Source: CAYTTA01 sp964440655
GTDB lineage: Bacteria; Bacteroidota; Rhodothermia; Balneolales; Balneolaceae
Length of the DNA stretch: 14,608 nt
Assembly: GCA_964440655.1 (NCBI GenBank)
Contig: CAYTTA010000058.1
Span: forward strand, 1-14,608
Direction of reading: 5' to 3'
The stretch's first letter is position 1, and each line of letters opens with the position of its first letter. Shown here one piece after another: positions 1 through 6,812 of the stretch. Under the pieces are notes generated by a model that worked only from the letters and a program-made list of their open reading frames with translations, did not search any database and was not told the origin of the DNA. The position numbers and the translations under genes were made by a program.

Positions 1-23
1 ATCTGGTTGATATCCTCTCTTTA

Positions 24-51
24 GTCTGTTCGGCAGACGGAGACATTTTTT
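24..51 (+). terminator. weak hairpin plus T-run upstream of pyrE
   Basis: A 5-bp stem (GTCTG at 24-28, CAGAC at 34-38, loop TTCGG) is followed after 7 nt by six Ts at 46-51. It could end transcription of a gene left of the window. The stem is short and the distance to the T-run is larger than in a good intrinsic terminator, so this is a weak call. No promoter is convincing in the 191 bases before pyrE. Confidence 0.2.
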
Positions 52-191
52 ACTACATTATCCTGACCGGTTTCCAAACTGTTTCCGGCCACATGAAGTT
101 GTAGAGATAAAAACCGACGGAACTGTAAAAGCCGGAACCGGAGATGGAATTCGAAGATATTGGTTTTCAAGATACTGGTACTCAGGGATTT

Positions 192-851
192 ATGACCGCA
201 CAATCAAGCACTATACTGGATACCTCCTTCGCCGAGGAGCTGGCGTTGAGTCTACTTGAGATCAACGCAGTCATTCTGCGCCCCGAGGAACCCTTTACCT
301 GGTCCTCCGGCTGGAACTCGCCCATCTATTGCGATAACCGTCTCACACTCCGCTACCCGGAGCTTCGCAAAAGGATCAGCAGGGCTTTTGTAGAGATCAT
401 TGAAAAGGAGTTCTCCGATGTGGAGGTGATCACCGGTACGGCAACGGCGGGAATCCCCTATGCCGCATGGGTTGCGGAGAGCCTGGACAAGCCTCTTGCC
501 TACGTCCGCGCCAAGGCCAAAGCCTACGGACTTGGCAATCAGATCGAGGGTGGGGTCGACAAGGGTCAGTCCACCCTTGTGATCGAGGATCTGATCTCCA
601 CCGGAGGATCTGCCATGTCGGTTATCGAAGCCCTGAAATTCATCGGGGCGGATGTGCGTGCCGTGCTTACGATCTTCACCTACGGGTTCAACAAGGCGAA
701 TTTCCGTTTCGAGAAGGCGGGCATCCCCGTCTTCGCCCTCACCGATTACACCACGCTGATTGAAGTGGCAGTGGATAAAGGGTTCATCAAGCCCGAAAAT
801 CTGGAAACCCTGAACGCCTGGAGGGTCGATCCCGAGCGCTGGCCGAACTGA
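192..851 (+). CDS. pyrE: orotate phosphoribosyltransferase
   Basis: Cytosolic enzyme of de novo pyrimidine synthesis that joins orotate and PRPP to form orotidine 5'-monophosphate. The 219-residue product has the type I PRTase fold signatures: an N-terminal orotate-binding part (TWSSGWNSPIYCDNR, about residues 36-50), the TGTATAGIPYA segment (81-91), the flexible catalytic loop (RAKAKAYGLGNQIEG, 106-120) and the PRPP-binding motif VIEDLISTGGSA (130-141). Length fits the family. An in-frame ATG at 144 would add 16 residues without homologous character. The start at 192 is preferred because CAGGGA lies just upstream at a usable distance, while the ATG at 144 directly abuts its GGAG. Oddity: the loop residue that is His in the well-studied enterobacterial enzyme (K-x-H-G) is Tyr112 here. 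The gene is followed by a 9-bp hairpin, which suggests it is transcribed alone or ends a unit. Confidence 0.95.
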   Translation: MTAQSSTILDTSFAEELALSLLEINAVILRPEEPFTWSSGWNSPIYCDNRLTLRYPELRKRISRAFVEIIEKEFSDVEVITGTATAGIPYAAWVAESLDKPLAYVRAKAKAYGLGNQIEGGVDKGQSTLVIEDLISTGGSAMSVIEALKFIGADVRAVLTIFTYGFNKANFRFEKAGIPVFALTDYTTLIEVAVDKGFIKPENLETLNAWRVDPERWPN

Positions 852-890
852 CGGCCGGTTGCGGGACGAAACGGCGATCGTCCGGCCATT

Positions 891-916
891 CGCATCCTTC
901 CAATGGCAAGGATGCG
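891..916 (+). terminator. hairpin after pyrE
   Basis: A perfect 9-bp stem, CGCATCCTT at 891-899 and AAGGATGCG at 908-916, has an 8-nt loop and lies 40 bases after the pyrE stop. Only a short TTTT (931-934) follows at a distance, so it may be a processing or stabilising hairpin and not a classical intrinsic terminator. A GGCCGG/CCGGCC pair at 853-858 and 882-887 could form a second stem just before it. Confidence 0.4.
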
Positions 917-1014
917 AGCAGGCCCTGTCCTTTTGACGGCACCCCCAACCCCCAACTCCTGCATCGGAAGATAGATCCCGACAAATACCCAGAAAACAGA
1001 CCTGCCCCGGAACC

Positions 1015-1509
1015 ATGAAAAAATTATCACCTGCCCCCCTGGTCACCCTCCTTTTCGCGCTCATTCTGCAGGGATGCCTCGGAGGCACCGACTCCTTCGA
1101 CAACACCGCCGACATTGAGTATCTGGAAAAAAATGCCCAGCGGGGTTCCGTAACGGTAACTTCCAGCGGTCTGCAGTTCGAGATTCTCGAAGAGGGGGAA
1201 GGAGAGCAGCCGGGACCTGCCGCCCTGGTCAGAATCCACTATGAAGGATGGCTCGTCAACAATATGATTTTCTACTCCACCCGGGGCGGAGAGCCGGAGG
1301 AGGTTTTTGTCGATGAGGTCATTGTCGGGTTCGCCGAGGGTTTGCAGATGATGCGGGCGGGCGGCTCCTACCAGCTGGTCATACCGGCTGAACTGGCCTA
1401 TGGCGATTTACAGGTCGGCGACTATATCCACCCCGGAGCCACGCTTATCTTTGAGGTTCACCTTCTCGAAGTGGACAATGACGCGGAAAAGGAAGCAGAC
1501 AATTCCTGA
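1015..1509 (+). CDS. FKBP-type peptidyl-prolyl isomerase-like lipoprotein (copy 1)
   Basis: A 164-residue exported lipoprotein: basic N terminus, hydrophobic core (residues 6-18) and lipobox LQGC with Cys21 as the lipidated residue, so it should sit in the cell envelope. Residues about 68-153 form one FKBP domain (VRIHYEGWL, VGFAEGLQMMRAGG, IPAELAYG, PGATLIFEVHLLEV). Family role is prolyl isomerisation or chaperoning of exported proteins. Active-site conservation is partial: the F-D pair of the usual FDSS motif is Phe86-Tyr87, and the Trp at the pocket floor is Phe106, while Tyr129 is kept. Activity may be weak or lost. It is acidic, especially before the domain (EEGEGEQPG). The next gene is a clear paralogue. 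SD is weak (CCGGAACC just before the ATG). Confidence 0.88.
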   Translation: MKKLSPAPLVTLLFALILQGCLGGTDSFDNTADIEYLEKNAQRGSVTVTSSGLQFEILEEGEGEQPGPAALVRIHYEGWLVNNMIFYSTRGGEPEEVFVDEVIVGFAEGLQMMRAGGSYQLVIPAELAYGDLQVGDYIHPGATLIFEVHLLEVDNDAEKEADNS

Positions 1510-1843
1510 GAGAAGGAGTAATATTTTTCCGGAAACAGAAAAGAGCGATTTTTCTGTTATTGTCTGTTACGGGAAGAGGCCGCAGACGCCATTACCGTGT
1601 CACAGCAGAGTATCCGGAGAAAGAGAGGGTGATCGCAACCGCTGAAGCACTCCGGGTGTATACTCAGAAAGGAGGCTCGCGACCGACCGACCGGCGATAT
1701 TGCACTTGAGGGATATTGCACCTGTTTGCTGCAAGACGCCGGGATACCGGTCCGGTGCCCGGCATTCCGGATCGGAGACGGATAAAGCTTCCGGATCGCC
1801 GGCAGACAGGGTTTCCGAACGCTTCAACCTCAGAGCAACCGCC
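1510..1843. other. gene-free spacer with hairpin and short direct repeats
   Basis: Between the two FKBP genes I see no credible gene; reading frames here lack a start with an SD or protein-like composition. It holds an AT-rich 9-bp hairpin (AACAGAAAA 1534-1542 with TTTTCTGTT 1550-1558), GATATTGCAC twice (1696-1705 and 1712-1721, 16 bp apart) and TTCCGGATCG twice (1765-1774 and 1789-1798, 24 bp apart). The direct repeats lie 50-150 bp before the second FKBP start, so they could be regulatory, but nothing proves it. Confidence 0.4.
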
Positions 1844-2335
1844 ATGAAAACCATCCAGCCCATTCTACTGCTCGCCCTTCTGATCTGGGCGGGATGTACC
1901 GGAAGCAGTACCGACTCCGATGAAGAGTATGACAACAGCGCCGACATCGCTTTCCTGGAACAGAACGGCCGGCGAGAAGGCGTGATCACCACAGAGAGCG
2001 GTCTCCAGTTCGAGGTTATCGAGGAAGGGGAGGGGGAGCAGCCCGGGCTCGATGACATCGTTATTGTGGAATATGACGCATGGACGGTGGACAACCGGCA
2101 GATCGCGACTTCCAGTGACAATGAACCCGCGGTGATTGAGGTAAGCAATCCAACGGTGCCCCGGGGAATTCGGGAAGGGTTACAGATGATGAGAGTCGGC
2201 GGAACCTACCTGCTTGTCCTCCCTTCGGATCTCGCCTTCGGGGACAACTACGCGTTCGATGAGTTCGGCCAGATCATCCACCGGGGCGCGACCATCATCT
2301 ACCGCACCACCCTCCTCGAAATCATCGAGTTCTAG
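1844..2335 (+). CDS. FKBP-type peptidyl-prolyl isomerase-like lipoprotein (copy 2)
   Basis: A 163-residue envelope lipoprotein paralogous to the gene at 1015. Signal peptide residues 1-17 end in WAGC with Cys18 as lipid anchor. Both copies share the DN-ADI-LE start, SGLQFE, EEGEGEQPG and EGLQMMR blocks in the same order, so they arose by duplication. The FKBP domain spans about residues 71-160. Its pocket is more altered than in copy 1: the FDSS motif is replaced by ATSS (88-91), the pocket Trp is Ile109, and Tyr82 of FKBP12 corresponds to Phe132. It is therefore probably a binding or chaperone domain and not an efficient isomerase. The ATG at 1844 is chosen because it begins the signal peptide; the open frame extends upstream to a TTG at 1700 but that part is not protein-like. 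Confidence 0.85.
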   Translation: MKTIQPILLLALLIWAGCTGSSTDSDEEYDNSADIAFLEQNGRREGVITTESGLQFEVIEEGEGEQPGLDDIVIVEYDAWTVDNRQIATSSDNEPAVIEVSNPTVPRGIREGLQMMRVGGTYLLVLPSDLAFGDNYAFDEFGQIIHRGATIIYRTTLLEIIEF

Positions 2336-2398
2336 TGGCAAATCCCGCAGAAATCGAGTAATTTTACGCCTTTAAAACTCAATTCCAGGCCTCAATTC

Positions 2399-2404
2399 AG
2401 GTGG
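2399..2404 (+). promoter_or_regulatory. ribosome binding site of miaB
   Basis: AGGTGG lies 4 nt before the ATG at 2409 and fixes that start. It is one of the clearer SD sequences in the window. Confidence 0.6.
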
Positions 2405-2408
2405 TTCA

Positions 2409-3770
2409 ATGAAGGACGGGAGAAGATTCTACATCGAAACGTATGGCTGTCAGATGAACTTCGCCGATTCGGAGGTGGTGAACTCCATCCTGATCGAGGA
2501 GGGGATGCAGCCGGTCGGTGAACCCGAAAAGGCAGACCTGATTCTGGTCAACACCTGCGCCATTCGGGAAAATGCCGAGACCAAAGTCTGGAACCGCCTG
2601 AAAGAGTTCCGAAGCCTGAAGAAACAGAACGGCGGGCTGACGGTCGGAGTGCTGGGCTGCATGGCCGAGCGGATCCGGGAGCGCATCATCGAACAGGAGC
2701 AGCTGGTCGATCTGGTCGTGGGACCCGATGCCTACCGCACCATCCCTCAGCTGATCTCACAGGTGGATGACGGCCGCAAAGCGGTAAATGTGCTTCTCTC
2801 TCTGGAAGAGACCTATGCTGACATCACGCCGGTACGAACCTCCGGAAACGGTGTCACCGCGTTTGTCTCCATCATGCGTGGGTGCGACAACATGTGCTCC
2901 TTCTGTGTGGTGCCATTCACACGCGGACGCGAGCGGAGCCGGCCTGTCTCGAGCATTTTCGATGAAATCTCCCAGCTGGAGCAACAGGGATACAAGGAGG
3001 TGACCCTCCTCGGGCAGAACGTCAACTCCTACCGGACCGACGAAGCCGACTTCACCGGACTGATGGAGCGCGTAAGCACGGCTTTTCCCGAGGTTCGTTT
3101 CCGCTTCTCCTCCCCCCATCCCAAAGATTTTCCGGTCGATCTGCTCCATCTGATTGCCGAACGGCCCAATCTCTGCAACTCGATCCATATCCCGGCCCAG
3201 TCCGGAAACAGCGACGTACTTGAACGGATGCGCCGCCCTTACACCAGGGAGGAGTACCTTGATCTGATCGAAAAGATGCGGCAGATCATTCCGGGCGTTG
3301 CTCTCTCGACCGATGTGATTGCCGGTTTCTGCGGCGAGACCGAGGAGGAGCACGCCGATACCCTCTCGCTGATGCGGATCGTACGATACGATCTCGCCTA
3401 CATGTTTGCCTATTCGGAGCGCGAACGGACCTATGCCCACCGGAAGATGGAGGATGATGTGCCCGAGGAGGTGAAGAAGAGAAGGCTCACCGAGATCATC
3501 GAGCAGCAGATGGCCATCCAGGAGGAGGTAAACCGGCTGGAGCGCGGCAGAGAGCACCTGGTTCTGGTAGAGGGGACGAGCAAAAGATCCGACCAGCAAC
3601 TTAGCGGAAGGACCGACACCAACAAGATGGTGGTCTTTGACCGGAAGGAGTACCGGCCGGGAGACTATGTCGTGGTGCGGATCGAGGACTCCACCTCCGC
3701 CACCCTTTTCGGCACTCCGCTCTACAAGACCACCATCCAGGAGTACGCAGCCGCATCCGTCACCGCCTGA
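2409..3770 (+). CDS. miaB: tRNA-2-methylthio-N6-dimethylallyladenosine synthase (MiaB)
   Basis: Radical-SAM methylthiotransferase that converts i6A37 to ms2i6A37 in tRNAs reading UNN codons, using two [4Fe-4S] clusters. The 453-residue protein has all three parts in order: an N-terminal UPF0004 domain with cluster cysteines Cys14 (TYGCQMN), Cys50 (NTCAIRE) and Cys84 (GCMAER); a radical SAM core with the CxxxCxxC motif at Cys159, Cys163 and Cys166 (RGCDNMCSFCVVPFTRGRERS); and a C-terminal TRAM RNA-binding domain (about 378-443). TYGCQMNFADSE and the FTRGRERSRP stretch are typical of MiaB as opposed to MtaB or RimO. An SD (AGGTGG) supports the start. It is followed by a 27-bp repeat array and a terminator. 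In Bacteroidota-type genomes the next gene is usually the sigma-54 activator, here displaced to 12469. Confidence 0.97.
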   Translation: MKDGRRFYIETYGCQMNFADSEVVNSILIEEGMQPVGEPEKADLILVNTCAIRENAETKVWNRLKEFRSLKKQNGGLTVGVLGCMAERIRERIIEQEQLVDLVVGPDAYRTIPQLISQVDDGRKAVNVLLSLEETYADITPVRTSGNGVTAFVSIMRGCDNMCSFCVVPFTRGRERSRPVSSIFDEISQLEQQGYKEVTLLGQNVNSYRTDEADFTGLMERVSTAFPEVRFRFSSPHPKDFPVDLLHLIAERPNLCNSIHIPAQSGNSDVLERMRRPYTREEYLDLIEKMRQIIPGVALSTDVIAGFCGETEEEHADTLSLMRIVRYDLAYMFAYSERERTYAHRKMEDDVPEEVKKRRLTEIIEQQMAIQEEVNRLERGREHLVLVEGTSKRSDQQLSGRTDTNKMVVFDRKEYRPGDYVVVRIEDSTSATLFGTPLYKTTIQEYAAASVTA

Positions 3771-3808
3771 CCATCTTCGTCACCGTCTGGACATCTTCCA
3801 TCCCCGCA

Positions 3809-3900
3809 GGCGCCCGGTCGATTTCATCACTGTCTGGCGCCCGGCCATTTTCCGTCACCGCCGGCGCCCGGCCGATTCCATTACCGTCTGGCACCGGGCC
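3809..3900 (+). repeat. 27-bp minisatellite after miaB
   Basis: GGCGCCCGG recurs at 3809, 3836 and 3863 and as GGCACCGGG at 3890, exactly 27 bp apart. Each unit continues with a C/T-rich stretch ending near CACTGTCT or TACCGTCT. Copies are imperfect, so the array is old or unselected. It fills the spacer between the convergent miaB and binding-protein genes and contributes one arm of the terminator hairpin. Confidence 0.7.
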
Positions 3901-3905
3901 TTTTT
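3866..3905 (+). terminator. probable terminator of miaB
   Basis: GCCCGG (3866-3871) can pair with CCGGGC (3894-3899), which is followed by C and TTTTT (3901-3905). The loop is long (22 nt), and the arms come from neighbouring repeat units. The T-run serves the + strand; on the - strand the transporter operon has no matching T-run. Confidence 0.45.
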
Positions 3906-3914
3906 ATCCCCACC

Positions 3915-4937
3915 CTAGTCCAGTTCCAGGGCAGCCACCTCTTCCGGGATGAAGCGCCGGTCGACCAATTCGGCGATCGGCACCTCCCGATCCAGAATTC
4001 CGATCTCCAGGGCCATGTCGTGGATGCGCTGCAGCTCCTCGTCGGAGGGCTCCAGCATCCGGTAGCTCACCCGGTCCGGCGGTCGCGTCAGGACATGACG
4101 CACCACCCCTTCATTCTGCCGGAAATAGGGAGCGGCGATCCTGGCGGCCTCTTCCCGGTTCTCTTCCGCCCACTCCCCGCTCTCGGCAATGCCCCGGACC
4201 AGATCGGCAACAACCTCGGGACGCTGTTCAATGAGCTTTTCATGCACCACGAGGGCACAAGAGATGAAATCAGGCCAGATATCCTTGACGTGATAGAGGA
4301 CCCTTCCGGTTCCATTCAGCTCGGCGGCCGCAGGAAAGGGTTCTCCCACGAAGTAGGCATCGATCGCCTTCGCCGCCAGGGCTCCTGGCATGTCGGGCGG
4401 CGGAAGCTCCACAAAATCGATCTCTGAGGGATCGACCCCCTGCTCCTTCATCAGCCGGTGGATTACCAGATACTGATTGCTGTACTTGCTGGGGATCGCC
4501 ATTCTCCTTCCACGCAGACCGGTCAGATCTCCGATCTCCAGATCGGGCCGGACCATGACGGTCGATCCGTCCCGGTGTCCCAGGAAGACGATTTTTACCG
4601 GCACCCCCTGTTCGCGCAGTTTCATGGCGAGCGGAACGATCATGAAGGTCGCCTCCAGCCGGCCGCTCTTGATGCTCTCCACAATGGTCGGAAAGTCGGT
4701 GTAGCGGCGGGAATCGAACCGGTAATCGGTGCTGGTCCGTGTGGCATAGTCGGTCACCGGGCAGGTGAGGTGGCAGGTTACGGGCAGATATCCTACCCCG
4801 AGCGCTTCCACCCTCCGGTCGGAATCGCCGGAGAAAAATCCGCCCCACTGTTCCCAGGGCTGATAACGGAGCAGTGACAGCATCAGAAAAAAAAGCAGAA
4901 GACCCGTTCCCCAACGGGCAAGGTGTCTATAGAGCAT
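3915..4937 (-). CDS. NitT/TauT-type ABC transporter substrate-binding protein
   Basis: Periplasmic binding protein of the NMT1/SsuA/NrtA class, last gene of a permease-ATPase-binding protein operon. The 340-residue product begins with a basic stretch and one hydrophobic segment (LLLFFLMLSLL, about 13-23). No lipobox and no obvious signal peptidase site follow, so it may stay membrane-anchored. Family features include GYLPVT (49-54), the switch-like blocks IPSKYSNQYLVIHRLMKEQG and PPDMPGALAAKAIDAYFVGEPF. Unusual is the segment TCHLTCPVTDY (54-64) with Cys55, His56 and Cys59 where nitrate and sulfonate binders have other residues. The substrate cannot be named. The start at 4937 gives an 11-nt overlap with the ATPase stop, as at the permease-ATPase junction; an in-frame ATG at 4967 is the alternative. 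Confidence 0.85.
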   Translation of the reverse strand: MLYRHLARWGTGLLLFFLMLSLLRYQPWEQWGGFFSGDSDRRVEALGVGYLPVTCHLTCPVTDYATRTSTDYRFDSRRYTDFPTIVESIKSGRLEATFMIVPLAMKLREQGVPVKIVFLGHRDGSTVMVRPDLEIGDLTGLRGRRMAIPSKYSNQYLVIHRLMKEQGVDPSEIDFVELPPPDMPGALAAKAIDAYFVGEPFPAAAELNGTGRVLYHVKDIWPDFISCALVVHEKLIEQRPEVVADLVRGIAESGEWAEENREEAARIAAPYFRQNEGVVRHVLTRPPDRVSYRMLEPSDEELQRIHDMALEIGILDREVPIAELVDRRFIPEEVAALELD

Positions 4938-5801
4938 GGTGATATTCCGTTTGAAATGAAGCGACATCCAGATTCAGTGCCTCGAGCAGTTTATGCACCG
5001 TGCGGGTGACGACCGGATCGGTCAGTGAACGGGGACGGGACAACGGAACCTGAAGCTCCTGAACGATCCTGCCGGGTCGCGGAGAGAGCAGGATGATGCG
5101 ATCGGCCAGCTGCGCGGCTTCTTCAATATCGTGTGTCACCAGCACCACCGTTCGGGGCCGCTCCTGCAGCAGCCTCGCCAGCTCATGCCGCATGCGAAGT
5201 CGGGTCATGTAGTCGAGGGCCGAGAAGGGTTCGTCCATCAGAAGAAGACCGGAATCCCCGATCAGAGCCCGGGCCAGCTCCACGCGCTGACGCATTCCTC
5301 CGGAGAGCTGGTGGGGATAGTGATTTTCAAATCCTTCAAGACCGATCTGACGGACCGCTTCGGCCAGCCGGCCGTTTTCCTGCTCAAGGCGCTCTTTTTT
5401 CGGAAGCGGCCGCTTCCCCGACATTGCTACACGGCAGGTGCTCCGCAGACCGAGACGGATGTTCTCCAGCACGGTCAGCCAGGGCAGAAGCCCGCCCTGC
5501 TGATAAACCATCCGCATGTCGGCGTGCCGGTGCACCTCCCCTTCCATCGGCTTTTCAAACCCGGAGAAGAGATTGAGAAGCGTGGTCTTGCCGCAGCCGG
5601 ACGGCCCGACAATCGCTACGAACTCCCCCTGCCGGATCGTGAGATCGATCCCGTCCAGAACCGTCAGCTCACTGTAGGTGTGGCGGACCGCTCTGGCCTC
5701 AAGCAGCGGAATCCGGCCGGTCTGCGGGTTCCCGTGTCGGCTGCTTTCTATTCGGCTGCTTTCTATTCGGCTGCTTTCAGTCTGTCGGTCCACGGTCTGC
5801 T
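4927..5801 (-). CDS. NitT/TauT-type ABC transporter ATPase (main part, 5' end runs into the gap)
   Basis: Cytoplasmic ATPase energising the importer. All ABC motifs are present, numbered from the GTG at 5793: Walker A GPSGCGKTT (63-71), Q-loop YQQ (97-99), signature LSGGMRQ (163-169), Walker B LLLMDEP (183-189), D-loop SALD and switch His221 (VTHD). LLPWLTVLENI after the Q-loop is typical of the SsuB/TauB/NrtD group. The GTG at 5793 is probably not the true start: the open frame continues into the Ns as Q-T-V, in phase with the QTVEQ repeat on the other side, where an ATG at 6049 overlaps the permease stop by 11 nt. The N terminus is therefore an extended repeat-rich tail of unknown length. 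The C terminus overlaps the binding-protein gene by 11 nt. Insert NGRLAEAVRQI region and linker around 116-140 are slightly longer than usual. Confidence 0.9.
5737..5781 (-). repeat. 15-bp tandem repeat encoding RIESS in the ATPase N-terminal tail
   Basis: Three units of TCGGCTGCTTTCTAT on the + strand (5737-5751, 5752-5766 and 5767-5781, the last ending CAGT). On the coding (-) strand they read ESSRI pentapeptides just before the ABC domain. The period equals that of the neighbouring QTVEQ array, but the unit sequence differs. Confidence 0.85.
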
Positions 5802-5901
5802 NNNNNNNNNNNNNNNNNNNNNNNNNNNNNNNNNNNNNNNNNNNNNNNNNNNNNNNNNNNNNNNNNNNNNNNNNNNNNNNNNNNNNNNNNNNNNNNNNNN
5901 N
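5802..5901. other. assembly gap of exactly 100 Ns inside a tandem repeat
   Basis: Exactly 100 Ns, the conventional placeholder for a gap of unknown size. On the left the sequence ends with a complete repeat unit (ggtccacggtctgct, 5787-5801), and on the right it restarts with a complete unit (5902-5916). The missing DNA is therefore probably a whole number of 15-bp units collapsed by the assembler, which would keep one reading frame across the gap. Confidence 0.85.
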
Positions 5902-5991
5902 GTTCCACGGTCTGCTGTTCCACGGTCTGCTGTTCCACGGTCTGCTGTTCCACGGTCTGCTGTTCCACGGTTTGCGGTTCCACGGTCTGCC
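5902..5991 (-). repeat. 15-bp tandem repeat encoding QTVEQ
   Basis: Six units of GTTCCACGGTCTGCT at 5902, 5917, 5932, 5947, 5962 and 5977. The first four are identical; the last two have changes at their 3' ends. One more diverged unit lies left of the gap at 5787-5801. The coding strand reads QTVEQ repeats. True copy number is unknown because the gap interrupts the array. Identical units point to recent expansion. Confidence 0.9.
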
Positions 5992-6049
5992 GGCCTTCGG
6001 TCTCTCCGTGATCGATCTTCCCGTTGTCCGGATTCCTGTTACTGTTCAT
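5902..6049 (-). CDS. N-terminal fragment of the ABC transporter ATPase, repeat-rich tail
   Basis: From ATG at 6049 the frame reads a short hydrophilic leader (MNSNRNPDNGKIDHGETEGR) followed by QTVEP and QTVEQ repeats up to the gap. The ATG lies inside the end of the permease gene (ATGAACAGTAA, 11-nt overlap) and is preceded by GGTGGGG, a good SD. Beyond the gap the ATPase frame enters with Q-T-V-D, the same phase of the same repeat, so both pieces are best read as one gene. The apparent frame mismatch comes from the 100-N placeholder, since 100 is not a multiple of three. The alternative is that this is a separate tiny repeat protein and the ATPase starts at GTG 5793, but then the translational coupling and the SD would be unexplained. 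Confidence 0.7.
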
Positions 6050-6812
6050 ATCCCCACCGCACCGCCGGAATTTTGGTAAGCTGCACCAGGACCTGGTCGA
6101 GAATTACACCAATCACCCCGATCACGATCATCCCCGAGACAAGAAGGTCGATCCGGAGCCCGTTCCGTGCATCCCAGATGGCAAAACCGAGTCCGTCCCT
6201 TCCTGCAATCATTTCCGCAGCGACAACCACAAGCCAGGAGAGCCCCGCCGTAACACGAAGGGTAGTGATCACCTGCGGTGCAATGGCCGGAAAGGTGATC
6301 TGCCGCATCACTTCTCCCCTGCTCATGCCGTAATCCTGCCCCACACGGAAATAGACCGAGGGAATGTTGGCCACCGCAGCGACGGTCGACAGGACGATGG
6401 GGAAGAAGGCAGCCATGAAGATGAGAAAGATCGCGGGGGCGTCCCCGATCCCGAACCAGAGAATGGCAAAGGGAATCCAGGCCAGCGGGGAGAGATTCCT
6501 GAAAAAGTTCACGGCGGGCAGAAGAGCCTCTCGTGCCCTTCTTCGGGTACCCATCCAGAGCCCCGCCGGCAACCCGAGAAGTACGGCCAGTCCGAAACCG
6601 GCGGTCACTCGGTAAAGGGATGCGATGATGTCGTTCCATAGCCGACCGCTGACGAGCTCCTCACGAAAACCGGCAGCCACCTCGGCCGGAGACGGAATAA
6701 CCGATGAGGGCACCAGATTCAGCCTGCTCGCCAGCCACCAGATCAGGAGCGTGAGAACCAGCAGCAGTGACGGAAGAAGCCAGGAACGGTATGGTTGATT
6801 CCGGGAATGCAT
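6039..6812 (-). CDS. NitT/TauT-type ABC transporter permease
   Basis: Inner-membrane permease of the importer, 257 residues, BPD_transp_1 fold. Hydrophobic segments lie at about 11-28, 67-87, 108-121, 125-150, 187-203 and 222-243. Family blocks seen are LYRVTAGFGLAVLLGLPAG, the SPLAWIPFAILWFGIGDAP stretch, the cytoplasmic EAA-type loop that docks the ATPase (GMSRGEVMRQITFPAIAPQV, 162-181) and AEMIAGRDGLGFAIWDARN (199-217). These place it with SsuC, TauC and NrtB. The frame stays open to 7040, but the ATG at 6812 gives the usual family length and the upstream part does not look like this family. It is the first gene of the operon; its stop overlaps the ATPase start at 6049. Confidence 0.92.
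   Translation of the reverse strand: MHSRNQPYRSWLLPSLLLVLTLLIWWLASRLNLVPSSVIPSPAEVAAGFREELVSGRLWNDIIASLYRVTAGFGLAVLLGLPAGLWMGTRRRAREALLPAVNFFRNLSPLAWIPFAILWFGIGDAPAIFLIFMAAFFPIVLSTVAAVANIPSVYFRVGQDYGMSRGEVMRQITFPAIAPQVITTLRVTAGLSWLVVVAAEMIAGRDGLGFAIWDARNGLRIDLLVSGMIVIGVIGVILDQVLVQLTKIPAVRWGYEQ

Noticed and set aside
252..1115. Long open frame on the - strand over pyrE and the spacer
   Set aside because: It mirrors pyrE in another frame, has no recognisable domain and reads through a hairpin region.
2757..3599. 280-residue open frame on the - strand inside miaB
   Set aside because: Antisense shadow of a highly conserved gene; composition is not that of any family I recognise.
3888..3905. Sigma-54 promoter starting with TGGCAC
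   Set aside because: The GC needed 10 bases after the GG is missing, and the site lies in a convergent spacer at a terminator.
3637..3918. Open frame across the miaB end and the 27-bp array
   Set aside because: Overlaps the TRAM domain in another frame, no SD, and the product is an Arg/Pro-rich repeat artefact.
5777..6049. Independent small repeat protein spanning the Ns
   Set aside because: Its frame on the left of the gap is an artefact of 100 placeholder bases; the repeat phase matches the ATPase frame instead.
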